Shown: positions 39,707 through 48,566, counted from the first letter of the stretch. The stretch: 64,000 nt of DNA from RPRB01 sp035519675 (GCA_035519675.1 DATIWB010000130.1:15451-79450), one strand, 5' to 3'. The notes: generated by a model not told the origin, from the sequence alone. Numbers and translations: made by a program.

Positions 39707-41602
39707 ATGAGTGACAACATGCCCGCGCCAGAACGCGGCGAAGTTTCCGTGCCTCCCGACGCGGCTCCGGCCCCGGAGACGGCCACCCCCGAGCGACCGG
39801 CCGAATACCTGGCCGAGGTGGGCTTCGAGGACCTGGCGCTCTCCCCCGAGATTCGCCGCGCGCTGGTGGACCGTGGCTACACCCACCCCACGCCGGTCCA
39901 GGCGCAGGCCTTCGACCCGGTGATGCAGGGCAAGGACCTGATCGTCCGGAGCAAGACCGGCACCGGGAAGACCGCGGCGTTCGGGCTTCCACTGCTGGAG
40001 AAGATGGACCCCGAGGACAAGGCGGTCCGCGCCCTCGTCCTCTGCCCCACCCGGGAGCTCGCGCTGCAGGTCGCCGCCGAGCTCCAGGATCTGGCCAAGT
40101 ACAAGGGCGTCCGGGTCACCGCCATCTATGGCGGCGCGTCGATGCAGGACCAGGAGAACGCGCTGGAGAGCGGCTCGCCGATCGTCGTCGGCACCCCGGG
40201 GCGGATCTACGATCACATCCGGCGGAAGAACCTCAAGCTCCAGGGCTGCCGCCACGTCGTCCTCGACGAGGCCGACGAGATGCTGAACCAGGGGTTCTAC
40301 GAGGAGGTCACCCGGATCCTCGACCAGCTGCCCAAGGACCGGCAGGTGCTGCTGTTCAGCGCCACCGTCCCGCCGGAGATCCAGCACCTCATCAGCCAGT
40401 ACACCACCTCGCCGGAGATGCTGATGCTCTCCGGCGACGTCCTCACCGTCGACCACATCCACCACGTCCGCTACGACGTCACCGACGCGTACCCCAAGCC
40501 GCGGAACCTCATCTACGTGCTGGAGATGGAGGAGCCAGACAACGCCATCGTCTTCTGCAACACCCGGGACGACACGGCGCTGGTGACCGCGGTGCTGAAC
40601 CGGAACGGCTTCGACGCCGAGCTGCTCAACGGCGACCTGCCCCAGAAGGAGCGGGAGCGGGTGATGGCCAAGGTGAAGCGGGGCGAGGTGGCCTTCATGG
40701 TGGCCACCGACATCGCCGCCCGCGGCATCGACATCTCCGACCTCCAGTACGTCATCAACTACTCGCTGCCCGAGGACCCTGCGGTGTACCTGCACCGGGT
40801 CGGGCGGACGGGTCGCATCGGGAAGAAGGGCACGGCGCTCAACCTCATCTCCGGCCGGGAGCTGGGGACCTTCACCGTGCTGGAGAAGAAGTACGGAATC
40901 CGCTTCGAGAAGCGCGAGATGCCGTCGCCCGAGGACGCGATGCGGATGTGGACCGAGCGGCACGTGCGGGAGATCCAGTCCGCGGCCGCGGGGAGCGTCT
41001 ACGAGGGCTACCTCGGGCTGGCTGGGGAGCTGAAGCAGCGTCCCGATGCGGACGACTCCATCGCTTACCTGCTCAAGTACTTCTTCGGTCATCTGAGAAT
41101 GGAGAAGCTGAAGGCGGCCGGGGGGGCCGCCGAGCCTGCCGCCGCGCCGGCGCCGGCGAGGCCTCCGCGGGACCGCGAGCGGTCGAGGGGTGACCGTCCC
41201 CGGCGCGAGGACCGCGGGGAGCGCGGCGACCGACCCGAGCGCGCCGAGCGGTCCAGCCGGGACGATCGCTCCGGGGGGCGTGAGCGGCGGGAACGGCGCG
41301 AGCGTCCACCGCGTCGAGACCGGGCGGAGGAAGGGGCGGCACCCGCGGGGCCCGAGGCCGGGCCCCCGGGACAGGTCCGGCTGTGGATGAACGTGGGGAG
41401 CTCCGAGGGCCTCGATGCCGCGGGCGTCACCGCGATGCTCGAGGGCCTGGGTGCGCCGCCCGGGAAGCTGCAGCGGGTCGAGGTCAAGCAGACCTACAGC
41501 TACGCCTTCGTCGCCGAGGAGGACGCGGCCGCCTTCGAGAAGCTGGACGGGCAGAAGCGGGGCGAGAAGTCGCTCCGCCTGGAGCGAGCGAGGCGCCGAT
41601 GA
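39707..41602 (+). CDS. DEAD-box RNA helicase with DbpA-type RNA-binding domain
   Basis: The protein has 631 residues from ATG 39707. The helicase motifs are complete: Q motif GYTHPTPVQ, I SKTGTGKT (82-89), DEAD, SAT, and VI HRVGRTGRIG. Residues about 470-550 are a charged Arg/Asp/Glu linker rich in RGDR-like repeats, and the last 75 residues are a DbpA RNA-binding domain (VRLWMNVGSSEGLDAAGV ... SYAFVAEEDAAAFEKLDGQ). The role is rRNA or ribosome remodelling, or cold-stress RNA unwinding. There is no close ribosome site, and TTGCCA with a TTAAGC-like -10 ends 10 bp before the ATG, so a leaderless mRNA is possible. Confidence 0.96.
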   Translation: MSDNMPAPERGEVSVPPDAAPAPETATPERPAEYLAEVGFEDLALSPEIRRALVDRGYTHPTPVQAQAFDPVMQGKDLIVRSKTGTGKTAAFGLPLLEKMDPEDKAVRALVLCPTRELALQVAAELQDLAKYKGVRVTAIYGGASMQDQENALESGSPIVVGTPGRIYDHIRRKNLKLQGCRHVVLDEADEMLNQGFYEEVTRILDQLPKDRQVLLFSATVPPEIQHLISQYTTSPEMLMLSGDVLTVDHIHHVRYDVTDAYPKPRNLIYVLEMEEPDNAIVFCNTRDDTALVTAVLNRNGFDAELLNGDLPQKERERVMAKVKRGEVAFMVATDIAARGIDISDLQYVINYSLPEDPAVYLHRVGRTGRIGKKGTALNLISGRELGTFTVLEKKYGIRFEKREMPSPEDAMRMWTERHVREIQSAAAGSVYEGYLGLAGELKQRPDADDSIAYLLKYFFGHLRMEKLKAAGGAAEPAAAPAPARPPRDRERSRGDRPRREDRGERGDRPERAERSSRDDRSGGRERRERRERPPRRDRAEEGAAPAGPEAGPPGQVRLWMNVGSSEGLDAAGVTAMLEGLGAPPGKLQRVEVKQTYSYAFVAEEDAAAFEKLDGQKRGEKSLRLERARRR

Positions 41603-42123
41603 GCGAGCGACCGACGGCCGAGGCAATCCGCCAGATTCCCCTGCTCTCGGGACTGACCGAGGCGGAGCGGGCCGAGGTCGCCGGGCTGGCCGTGGTGAAA
41701 ACGCTCGAGGCGCAGCTGCCGCTCTTCCGCGAGGGGGACGCCGGCGACGCGCTGGTGTTCCTGCTCGCCGGCTCGGCGCAGGTGGTGAAGCGGGACCCGG
41801 GGGGCAGACATCAGATTCTATCGGTGGTCTCCGCGCCCGCCGTCCTCGGCGAGATGGCGGTGCTGGAGGCCGGTGGCAAGCGCAGCGCCTCGGCGATCGC
41901 CGTGGGTCCGGTCACCTTCGCCACGGTCCCCGGGCCGGCCCTGCGGTCGCGCCTGTCGAGCGGGAACGTCGCCGCGCTGAAGATCGCCCACGGGCTGGCG
42001 AAGCTCCTCGCCCGCCGCCTGGGCGAGGCGAACACTCGGCTGGTCCAGGTGCTCCAGAGCGGGAAGGCGGACGCCGGCGTCGCGGAGGCACAGCAGGCGC
42101 TGGGGCAGGACACGGCAAGCTGA
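41599..42123 (+). CDS. Cyclic-nucleotide-binding domain protein without DNA-binding domain
   Basis: The protein has 174 residues, its ATG overlapping the helicase stop. Residues 10-125 form a Crp-type sensor domain (IPLLSGLTEAER, FREGDAGDALVFLLAGSAQVVK, ILGEMAV-like VLGEMAVLEAG). The phosphate-binding cassette is imperfect: the Arg of RSA is kept (KRSASAIA). A C-terminal helix and tail (GVAEAQQALGQDTAS) replace the usual helix-turn-helix. It is probably a partner protein rather than a transcription factor. The tail is duplicated at 42689-42748. Confidence 0.88.
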   Translation: MSERPTAEAIRQIPLLSGLTEAERAEVAGLAVVKTLEAQLPLFREGDAGDALVFLLAGSAQVVKRDPGGRHQILSVVSAPAVLGEMAVLEAGGKRSASAIAVGPVTFATVPGPALRSRLSSGNVAALKIAHGLAKLLARRLGEANTRLVQVLQSGKADAGVAEAQQALGQDTAS

Positions 42124-42164
42124 GGTCTCGGGACGGGTGCGGAGACCTTTGCGGGGAGGACGCG

Positions 42165-42653
42165 ATGGGGACGAAGACGCTGTCGCACGGATGTGTCGTC
42201 TCGCTTCTGCTTTGCGCCGTCGGCTCAGCGGCATTCGCGGAGTCGGCACCGACAGACTCTCCTCAGGCGAAGAAGATCGTCGCGCTGGTGGAGAAGGCTG
42301 CCGCGCTCGTCGACGCCAAGGGCAAGGCGGCGTTCACGGAGTTCCGGAAGAAGGGCAGCGAGTGGTTCGACGGCGAGACGTATCTCTTCTCCTACGACCT
42401 CAAGGGGAACGTCCTGCTGAATCCCGCCTTTCCTCAGCGCGAGGGCACGAACCCGCTCGGGCAGACCGATGCCAACGGGAAGAAGTTCCACGATGCCCTC
42501 GTGGAGACGGCCAAGACCAAGGGCTCGGGATGGGTGGATTACATGTTTCCGCGTCCCGGTCAGACGACGCCCTCGCACAAGTGGACGTACGTGAAGCGGG
42601 TCAGCATCGATGGCCTTCCTGCCCTGCTCGGCGCGGGGTTCTACGGCGAGTAG
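42165..42653 (+). CDS. Periplasmic single-Cache-domain protein
   Basis: The protein has 162 residues from ATG 42165, behind GGGGAGGA. A signal peptide (GCVVSLLLCAVGSAAFAES) leads to a Cache type-2 sensor fold (KKIVALVEKAAALVDAKGKAAF, YLFSYDLKGNVLLNP, GSGWVDYMFPRPGQ, KRVSIDGLPALLGAGFY). Such soluble proteins bind small carboxylates or amino acids and often serve as chemoreceptor or methyl-carrier partners. The gene uses more A and T at third codon positions than its neighbours, and it sits between two copies of the upstream gene's 3' end, which suggests later insertion. Confidence 0.88.
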   Translation: MGTKTLSHGCVVSLLLCAVGSAAFAESAPTDSPQAKKIVALVEKAAALVDAKGKAAFTEFRKKGSEWFDGETYLFSYDLKGNVLLNPAFPQREGTNPLGQTDANGKKFHDALVETAKTKGSGWVDYMFPRPGQTTPSHKWTYVKRVSIDGLPALLGAGFYGE

Positions 42654-42688
42654 GTCGTTGGGCGACCGTGCTGACGCCGGCGCGGGGA

Positions 42689-42748
42689 GCGGCCGACCCG
42701 GGAGTCGCCGAGGCCCAGCAGGCGCTCGGGCAGGACACGGCCTCCTGA
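42689..42748 (+). pseudogene. Duplicate 3' fragment of the cyclic-nucleotide-binding gene
   Basis: Twenty codons ending in TGA encode AADPGVAEAQQALGQDTAS, matching the terminal KADAGVAEAQQALGQDTAS of the 41599-42123 protein at 17 of 19 residues. The copies lie 625 bp apart, with the Cache gene between them. There is no start codon or upstream domain, so it is a remnant. Confidence 0.85.
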
Positions 42749-42795
42749 GGCGCGGATCAGGCGATTCCCTGCAGGGAGTTGACTCGGGCAGATAT

Positions 42796-42811
42796 TCACC
42801 CTATTGGGTGA
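42796..42811. promoter_or_regulatory. Palindromic operator overlapping an ArsR start codon
   Basis: TCACCC-TATT-GGGTGA is a perfect 6-bp inverted repeat covering the GTG start at 42808 of the ArsR gene. It lies in a locally AT-rich stretch (GATATTCACCCTATT). Position suggests autorepression by the encoded protein. Confidence 0.6.
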
Positions 42812-43146
42812 GCATTGTGAATGCCTCGGCCCGGCTGGACCACACCCTCGGCGCCCTCGCCGACCCCACCCGACGGGCCATCCTCCTTCGCCTCTCCGAG
42901 GGCGAGGCCCGGGTCACCGACCTCGCCGCCCCGTTCGAGATCTCCCTCAACTCGGTGTCGAAGCACATCCGGATCCTCGAGCGCGCCCGGCTGGTGAGGC
43001 GGCGGCGCGTCGGACGGGAGCACCTCCTGTCGCGCAATCCGCGGCCCCTGGACGAGGCCGCCGAGTGGATCGACCGGCTCAGGACTCACTGGAACAGGCG
43101 GCTCGATCGCCTGGCGAAGGCACTCGAGGAGGACGACACCCCATGA
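42808..43146 (+). CDS. ArsR-family repressor of an AHSA1 pair
   Basis: The protein has 112 residues from GTG 42808 (or GTG 42817). Signatures are LGALADPTRRAILLRL (14-29) and the winged helix LNSVSKHIRILERARLVRRRRVGREH. No cysteine metal site is present, so it belongs to the non-metal SdpR-like group that is typically linked with AHSA1/SRPBCC genes. Its stop overlaps the ATG of such a gene by 4 bp. The palindrome at its start is the likely operator. Confidence 0.92.
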   Translation: MSIVNASARLDHTLGALADPTRRAILLRLSEGEARVTDLAAPFEISLNSVSKHIRILERARLVRRRRVGREHLLSRNPRPLDEAAEWIDRLRTHWNRRLDRLAKALEEDDTP

Positions 43147-43625
43147 GCGGAACCGAGAGGAAGACCTTCACCGTGGGGCGGACGTTCAAGGCAAGCCCGG
43201 AGAAGGTCTGGGCCATGTTGACCACCCGGGAGGGCCTCGACCGGTGGTGGGCCCCGGAGGGATTCCGCTCCGTCGTCCAGCACCTCGACGTGCGGGTCGG
43301 TGGGCGCTTCGAGATCGCGATGACCGCGGTGCTGCCGGAGATCGTCGCCCATCTGAAGGCACTGGGAGTTCCCGCGACCAGCGTGGCACGTGGGGACTAC
43401 ACCGAGGTCCAGGCGAACCGGCGGCTCGCGTACAGGAATGCCATCGACTTCGTCCCCGGCGTCGCTCCGTACACCACCGAGACCCTGATCGAGATGTCGC
43501 CGGCGCCCGGTGGCGGGACCCGCCTCGTGGTCACCAACGACGTCATGCACGACGCGACGTGGACCGAGAACGCCCGCCGCGGGTGGGAGCAGCAGATCGG
43601 CAAGCTGGAGAAGAGCCTCGGGTGA
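43143..43625 (+). CDS. SRPBCC/AHSA1-domain protein
   Basis: The protein has 160 residues. The START-like hydrophobic-cavity fold is shown by GRTFKASPEKVWAMLTTREGLDRWWAPEGF, VRVGGRFEIAM and the C-terminal helix TWTENARRGWEQQIGKLEKSL. An insertion around VLPEIVAHLKALGVPATS is unusual for the family. Translationally coupled to the ArsR gene, it is the standard ArsR-SRPBCC module with an unknown small-molecule ligand. It converges on rpe with 33 bp between. Confidence 0.9.
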   Translation: MSGTERKTFTVGRTFKASPEKVWAMLTTREGLDRWWAPEGFRSVVQHLDVRVGGRFEIAMTAVLPEIVAHLKALGVPATSVARGDYTEVQANRRLAYRNAIDFVPGVAPYTTETLIEMSPAPGGGTRLVVTNDVMHDATWTENARRGWEQQIGKLEKSLG

Positions 43626-43658
43626 GGGGCTGGCCCGGAGCGCGGGCGAGGAGCTCCT

Positions 43659-44333
43659 CTACACGACCGCGGCCGGTCCGCGCTTCAGCGCCTCGCGGAG
43701 GGCCTGCACGCCTGCGCCGGGACCACCAGGGTGGGCGAAGACACAGGTCCCGGCGACGAGGACGTCCGCACCGGCAGCCGCGGCGATCGGCCCGGTCGTC
43801 AGGTCCACCCCGCCGTCCACCTCGAGCTCGCACCGGGGCGCGCGCTGCTGGAGGAGCGCGCGGGCCCGGGCCAGCTTCGGCATCACCTCGTGGATGAACT
43901 TCTGCCCGCCGAAGCCCGGGTTCACCGTCATCAGCAGCAGGAGGTCCAGGCTCTCCACGACCTCCTCGACGGTCCCGAGCGGCGTCGCCGGGTTCAGCCC
44001 CACGCCGACCTGCTTCCCCTGCTGGCGCACCTGCTGGATGGCCCGGTGGAGGTTGGGCGTCGCCTCCTGGTGGAGGATGAGGAGATCTCCACCCGCCTTG
44101 ATGAAGTCGGCCGTGTACCGCTCGGGCCGCTCGATCATCAGGTGGATCTCCAGGGGCAGCTTCGTCCCCCGCCGCATCGCCTCGACGATCGGGATGCCCA
44201 GCGAGAGGTTGGGAACGAACAGCCCATCCATGATGTCGATGTGGAACCGGTCCGCCCCACCCCGCTCGGCGTCGGCGACCTGCTCGCCCAGCCGCCAGTA
44301 GTCCGCCGCGAGGATGGAGGGGAGGATCTTCAC
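43659..44333 (-). CDS. rpe: Ribulose-phosphate 3-epimerase
   Basis: The protein has 224 residues from GTG 44333, 2 bp after the pgl stop. The TIM-barrel landmarks are PSILAADYWRLGEQV, the metal-site HIDIMDGLFVPNLS, EIHLMIERPERY, MTVNPGFGGQKFI and ELEVDGGV. It interconverts ribulose-5-phosphate and xylulose-5-phosphate, linking the oxidative and non-oxidative branches. It is the last gene of the pentose phosphate operon. Confidence 0.97.
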   Translation of the reverse strand: MKILPSILAADYWRLGEQVADAERGGADRFHIDIMDGLFVPNLSLGIPIVEAMRRGTKLPLEIHLMIERPERYTADFIKAGGDLLILHQEATPNLHRAIQQVRQQGKQVGVGLNPATPLGTVEEVVESLDLLLLMTVNPGFGGQKFIHEVMPKLARARALLQQRAPRCELEVDGGVDLTTGPIAAAAGADVLVAGTCVFAHPGGPGAGVQALREALKRGPAAVV

Positions 44334-44335
44334 GC

Positions 44336-45073
44336 TCAGGTGGACTCCCCTAGCCCGGCTGCCGCCGCCTGGTCCACCAGGAAGGTGAGCCGGCCCGACG
44401 TCGGCGCGATGCCCCGGGCCGGGATCTCCACCACCGGCGCCTTCCCCCGCAGCACCTCTCGCAGGGCCCAGACCTTGTCCTCCCCGGTCACCAGGAACAG
44501 CACCTCCGCCGCCGCGTTCAGCACCGGGAAGGTCAGGGTGATGCGATGGGTCCGGAACTTCTCCACCCAGTTGGCGACCACCCACCGGGTTCTCTCGCTC
44601 AGCGCCGGCGAGTCCGGGAACAGCGACGCGGTGTGCCCGTCCGGACCGAGCCCCAGCAGCACCAGGTCGAAGCCGGGGAAGGTCGTCGTCCCGGGAAAGA
44701 GCTTCCGCAGCGTCTGCTCGTAGTCCGCCGCCGCCTCCTCCGCCGGGAGCTCACCCCTGATCCGGTGGACGCTCGACTGGTCGACAAAGGGCAGCCCGGT
44801 CAGGGCCTCCCGCGCCATCCGGGCGTTGCTCTCCGGATGGTCAGGTGGGACGTTCCGCTCGTCTCCGAAGCAGAACACCATCCGGTCCCAGGGCAGCCGG
44901 GGCCCGGCCGCCATCTGCCGGTAGAGCGCCTTGGGAGTCGTCCCACCGGAGAGCGCCAGGGTGAAGCGCCCACGGCCGTTCGCCGCCGCCCACGCCCGGT
45001 CATGCACCCACTGCGCCGCGGTGCGAGCCACCGCGGCCGGATTCTCCAGCACTCGAAGCGTCGGCCCGGCCAT
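44336..45073 (-). CDS. pgl: 6-phosphogluconolactonase
   Basis: The protein has 245 residues, SOL/DevB type. Landmarks are TLALSGGTTPKALYRQM (38-54), FCFGDERNVPPDHPESN and LLGLGPDGHTASLFPDSPAL with the catalytic His. It hydrolyses 6-phosphogluconolactone made by Zwf. The start is ATG 45073, 8 bp after glk. The frame is open further upstream only because of GC bias. Confidence 0.97.
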   Translation of the reverse strand: MAGPTLRVLENPAAVARTAAQWVHDRAWAAANGRGRFTLALSGGTTPKALYRQMAAGPRLPWDRMVFCFGDERNVPPDHPESNARMAREALTGLPFVDQSSVHRIRGELPAEEAAADYEQTLRKLFPGTTTFPGFDLVLLGLGPDGHTASLFPDSPALSERTRWVVANWVEKFRTHRITLTFPVLNAAAEVLFLVTGEDKVWALREVLRGKAPVVEIPARGIAPTSGRLTFLVDQAAAAGLGEST

Positions 45074-45081
45074 GGCCCACC

Positions 45082-46065
45082 TCAGCTCTCGTCGAAGGCC
45101 GCGCAGTGCGCCGCGCCCCAGAGCGCCGCCCGGTCGTTGAGCACCACCAGCACCGGGATGGTCTCCAGGAGCGACCGCATCCGGCCCTTGTCCAGGAACG
45201 CGTTCATGAACAGCCCATCCTGCTTGAAGCGGGGGAGGAGCTTCGGCGCGATCCCTCCGCCGAGGAAGAGCCCTCCCGTGGCGAGCATCCGCAGCGCGAC
45301 GTTCCCCGCCTCCGCCCCGTAGGCCGACACGAACAGCTCCAGCGCCTCCACGCACACCGGGTCCGCCTCGTCCATCGCGCAGCGCGACACCACCGGCGCC
45401 GCGTCCCCCTTCGCGAACCGCGCGGTCAGCTCCGGCGGCTCGGGCTGGCCCGAACGCTGGCGGAGGAACCGGTAGATGCGTACCAGCCCACTGCCGGAGA
45501 TGATCCGCTCGGCGCTCACCCTGCCCTTCTCCCGGGCGATGTCCTCCATGAGGTCCGCCTCGAGCCGGCTCCGCGGGGCGAAGTCCGCGTGCCCGCCCTC
45601 CGTCGCGAACGGGTGATGCCGCTGCCCGTCCCAGTACAGCCCCGCGCACCCCAGACCTGTCCCGGCGGAGAGGATCGCCTGGTTCCCGACCGCGTTCGTC
45701 GCCCCTGCCTGGAGCATGGCGAAGTCGGTGGGCCCGAGGTGCCGCAGGCCGTAGGCGTTCGCCTTGAGGTCGTTCAGCAGGGTGACCTTTGGCACCCCGA
45801 GGATGTCCGCCAGGTGCACTGCATCCACCACCCAGGGCAGGTTGGGCGTCTCGGTGCGACCGTCCTTCACCGGCCCGGCCACCCCCAGCGCCGCAGCGAC
45901 GGCCGCCGGGCGCACCTCCTCGACGAAGCGCCGAACGATGGTCTCGAGATCTGGCGCCGAGCGGCTCGGATAGACGACCTCTCTGGTCAGCAGCAGCCGC
46001 CCCGCCTGGACCTCGAACGTCGCCAGGCGGGCGTTGGTCCCGCCGATGTCCCCGGCGACGATCAC
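45082..46065 (-). CDS. glk: Glucokinase
   Basis: The protein has 327 residues, proteobacterial Glk type rather than ROK. The ATP phosphate loop is GDIGGTNARLA (5-15). The catalytic base region is LLNDLKANAYGL with Asp, ILSAGTGLGCA binds the adenosine, and EGGHADFAP contributes glucose contacts. It starts at GTG, overlapping the zwf stop by 4 bp. It produces glucose-6-phosphate for Zwf, so the operon takes free glucose straight into the pathway. Confidence 0.96.
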   Translation of the reverse strand: MIVAGDIGGTNARLATFEVQAGRLLLTREVVYPSRSAPDLETIVRRFVEEVRPAAVAAALGVAGPVKDGRTETPNLPWVVDAVHLADILGVPKVTLLNDLKANAYGLRHLGPTDFAMLQAGATNAVGNQAILSAGTGLGCAGLYWDGQRHHPFATEGGHADFAPRSRLEADLMEDIAREKGRVSAERIISGSGLVRIYRFLRQRSGQPEPPELTARFAKGDAAPVVSRCAMDEADPVCVEALELFVSAYGAEAGNVALRMLATGGLFLGGGIAPKLLPRFKQDGLFMNAFLDKGRMRSLLETIPVLVVLNDRAALWGAAHCAAFDES

Positions 46066-47594
46066 GTCCCCGAGTTCTCCCAGTGCCGGCCCTCCCGGGC
46101 GAGCAGCTCATCCGCCTCCGCCGGGCCCCAGCTGCCCGCGGCATGGTTGGGGAAGCTCCGCGGCGGCAGCGCCTTCCAGACGTCGAGGACCGGCTGCACC
46201 ATCGACCAGCCCGCCTCTACCATGTCCGCGCGCTGGAAGAGCGTGGCGTCACCGATCATCGCGTCGTACAGCAGCGTCTCGTAGCCGGTGCTCGCCACCT
46301 TCCCGAAGTAGTCCACGTAGTCGAAGTCCATCTCCACCGCACCCACCGTCAGCACCGGGCCCGGCACCTTCGCCCCGAAGCGCAGCGAGATCCCCTCCTT
46401 GGGCTGGATGTGGATGTAGAGCCGGTTGGTCGTCAGCCGGTCCACCGAGGTGTGCTGGAAGAGCATCGCCGGGGCGTGCTTGAACTGGATGACGATCTGC
46501 GTGACGCGCTTCGGGAGCCGCTTCCCCGTCCGGGCGTAGAACGGCACGCCCGCCCAGCGCCAGTTGTCCACCATCAGGCGCAGGGCGACGAAGGTCTCGG
46601 TGTGGCTGTCCGGCGGGACCTTCTCCTCCTGGCGGTAGCCCGGGACCTTCTTCCCCTCCACCTCGCCCGGGCCGTACTGGCCACGCACCGCCTGGTGCAG
46701 CACTTCCTCGGGCGACAGGGGCTCGATGGAGTTGAGCAGCTTCACCTGCTCGTCCCGCACTGCGTCCGCGCTGAACGAGATCGGCGGCTCCATCCCCACC
46801 AGGCTCACCAGCTGAGCGATGTGGTTGGGGACCATGTCCCGCATCGCGCCCGCGGTGTCGTAGTAGCCGCCACGACCCTCGACGCCCAGCTCCTCGGCCA
46901 CCGTGATCTGCACGTGGTCGATGTAGTTCCGGTTCCAGATGGGCTCGAACATCCCGTTCCCGAACCGGAACACCATGAGGTTCTGGACCGTCTCCTTCCC
47001 GAGGTAGTGGTCGATGCGAAAGATCTGCCGCTCGCCCACGACCGACTTGATGGTCCGGTTCAGCTCCACCGCACTGGGCAGGTCGTGCCCGAAGGGCTTC
47101 TCGATGACCACCCGGCGCCAGCGCCCATTCTCCTCCTTCGCCAGCCCGCTCTTCCCGAGGTTCTGGACGATGGGCGCGAAGAACGTGGGCGCCACCGACA
47201 GGTAGAAGAGGTAGTTCCCCGGCGTGCCCACCTGGGAGTCGGTCTTCTTCAGGAAGTCGGCCAGGCCACTGAACGACTCGGGCTTGGTCCCGTCCGCCGC
47301 GAAGTAGAAGACCCGCTCGGACAGCGCGCTCCACGCGGCCCGCATCGGCTCGGTGGAGAGCAGCTTGTCCTCCGGCTTCACCTCGTCCCGGAACTGGGCG
47401 TTGCTCATCTGCGTCCGCGCCACTCCCACCACCGCCAGGTTTCGCGGGAGGAAGCCGGCGTTCTGGAGGTTCAGGATCGCCGGGATGAGCTTCCGCTTGG
47501 TGAGATCTCCGGAGGCGCCAAAGATGATGATGACGCACGGGTCGGCGGTCCGGTTGTGCGGAGGGGTGAGCGCGGTCTCGAGCTTCTGGACCAT
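46062..47594 (-). CDS. zwf: Glucose-6-phosphate 1-dehydrogenase
   Basis: The protein has 510 residues. The NADP-binding segment is IIIFGASGDLTKRKLIPAI (23-41), the substrate loop RIDHYLGKETVQN contains the catalytic His-Tyr and Lys, and VVIEKPFGHDL is conserved. It oxidises glucose-6-phosphate to the lactone and yields NADPH. ATG 47594 directly abuts the gnd stop codon. Confidence 0.98.
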   Translation of the reverse strand: MVQKLETALTPPHNRTADPCVIIIFGASGDLTKRKLIPAILNLQNAGFLPRNLAVVGVARTQMSNAQFRDEVKPEDKLLSTEPMRAAWSALSERVFYFAADGTKPESFSGLADFLKKTDSQVGTPGNYLFYLSVAPTFFAPIVQNLGKSGLAKEENGRWRRVVIEKPFGHDLPSAVELNRTIKSVVGERQIFRIDHYLGKETVQNLMVFRFGNGMFEPIWNRNYIDHVQITVAEELGVEGRGGYYDTAGAMRDMVPNHIAQLVSLVGMEPPISFSADAVRDEQVKLLNSIEPLSPEEVLHQAVRGQYGPGEVEGKKVPGYRQEEKVPPDSHTETFVALRLMVDNWRWAGVPFYARTGKRLPKRVTQIVIQFKHAPAMLFQHTSVDRLTTNRLYIHIQPKEGISLRFGAKVPGPVLTVGAVEMDFDYVDYFGKVASTGYETLLYDAMIGDATLFQRADMVEAGWSMVQPVLDVWKALPPRSFPNHAAGSWGPAEADELLAREGRHWENSGT

Positions 47595-48566
47595 CTACTT
47601 GGGCTCCACGTGACCGCCGAACTGCTTCCGCATCGCCGAGAGGAGCTTCTCGGCGAAGGTGTGCTGCTGCCGCGAGCGGAAGCGGGTGTAGAGCGCTGCG
47701 GTCAGCACCTCGGCCGGCACCGCCTCGGCCACCGCCGCCTCTACCGTCCACCGGCCCTCGCCCGAGTCCTGGACGAAGCCCGAGTAAGCGTCGAGCTTCG
47801 GGTCCTCCGCCAGGGCAATGCTGGTCAGGTCCAGCAACCAGCTCGACACCACGCTGCCCCGTCGCCACAGCTCGGCGATGTCGGCGACGTTCAGGTCGTA
47901 GCGGAGGTCCTCGGGGAGCTGCTCCGAGGCGGCGTTCTTGAAGATGTCGAACCCCTCGGCGTAGGCCTGCATCAGGCCGTACTCGATGCCGTTGTGGACC
48001 ATCTTCACGAAGTGGCCCGAGCCCGACGGACCGCAGTGGAGATACCCCAGCTCCGCGGTGCTCTTGCCGTCACGGCCGGGGGTGGCCGGGATGTCGCCCT
48101 TGCCCGGGGCGAGCGTGCGGAGCACCGGCTCGATGCGCTGCACCGCCTCCTTCGGGCCGCCCACCATCAGGCAGTAGCCACGCTCCACGCCCCACACCCC
48201 GCCACTGGTTCCGGCGTCGACGTAGTGGATGCCCTTCTTGCCGACCTCCTTCGAGCGCCGGACGTCGTCCTTGAAGAAGCTGTTCCCACCGTCGATGATC
48301 GTGTCCCCGGCCTCGAGCAGCCTGGCCAGCGACTGCACCGTGTCCTCGGTGGGACCGCCGGCGGGGACCATGATCCACACCGCGCGCGGCTTCTGGAGCT
48401 TCGAGGCCAGCTCCTCGAGGCTCTTCGCCCCCGTGGCACCCTCCCTGGCGAAGCCCGCCACCACGTCCGCGCCCCGGTCGTACACCACGCAGCTGTGTCC
48501 GCCCTTCATCAACCGGCGGACCATGTTCCCGCCCATCCGGCCCAGGCCGATCATTCCGATCTGCAT
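47595..48566 (-). CDS. gnd: 6-phosphogluconate dehydrogenase, decarboxylating, short form
   Basis: The protein has 323 residues, well below the 470-480 of the classical enzyme. It has the single all-helical domain typical of the tetrameric YqeC/GntZ-like class, often NAD-preferring. Landmarks are IGMIGLGRMGGNMVRRL, TIIDGGNSFFKDD, DAGTSGGVWGVERGY and GHFVKMVHNGIEYGLMQAYAEGF with catalytic Lys and Glu. It makes ribulose-5-phosphate and CO2. It follows tal after 59 bp. Confidence 0.96.
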   Translation of the reverse strand: MQIGMIGLGRMGGNMVRRLMKGGHSCVVYDRGADVVAGFAREGATGAKSLEELASKLQKPRAVWIMVPAGGPTEDTVQSLARLLEAGDTIIDGGNSFFKDDVRRSKEVGKKGIHYVDAGTSGGVWGVERGYCLMVGGPKEAVQRIEPVLRTLAPGKGDIPATPGRDGKSTAELGYLHCGPSGSGHFVKMVHNGIEYGLMQAYAEGFDIFKNAASEQLPEDLRYDLNVADIAELWRRGSVVSSWLLDLTSIALAEDPKLDAYSGFVQDSGEGRWTVEAAVAEAVPAEVLTAALYTRFRSRQQHTFAEKLLSAMRKQFGGHVEPK

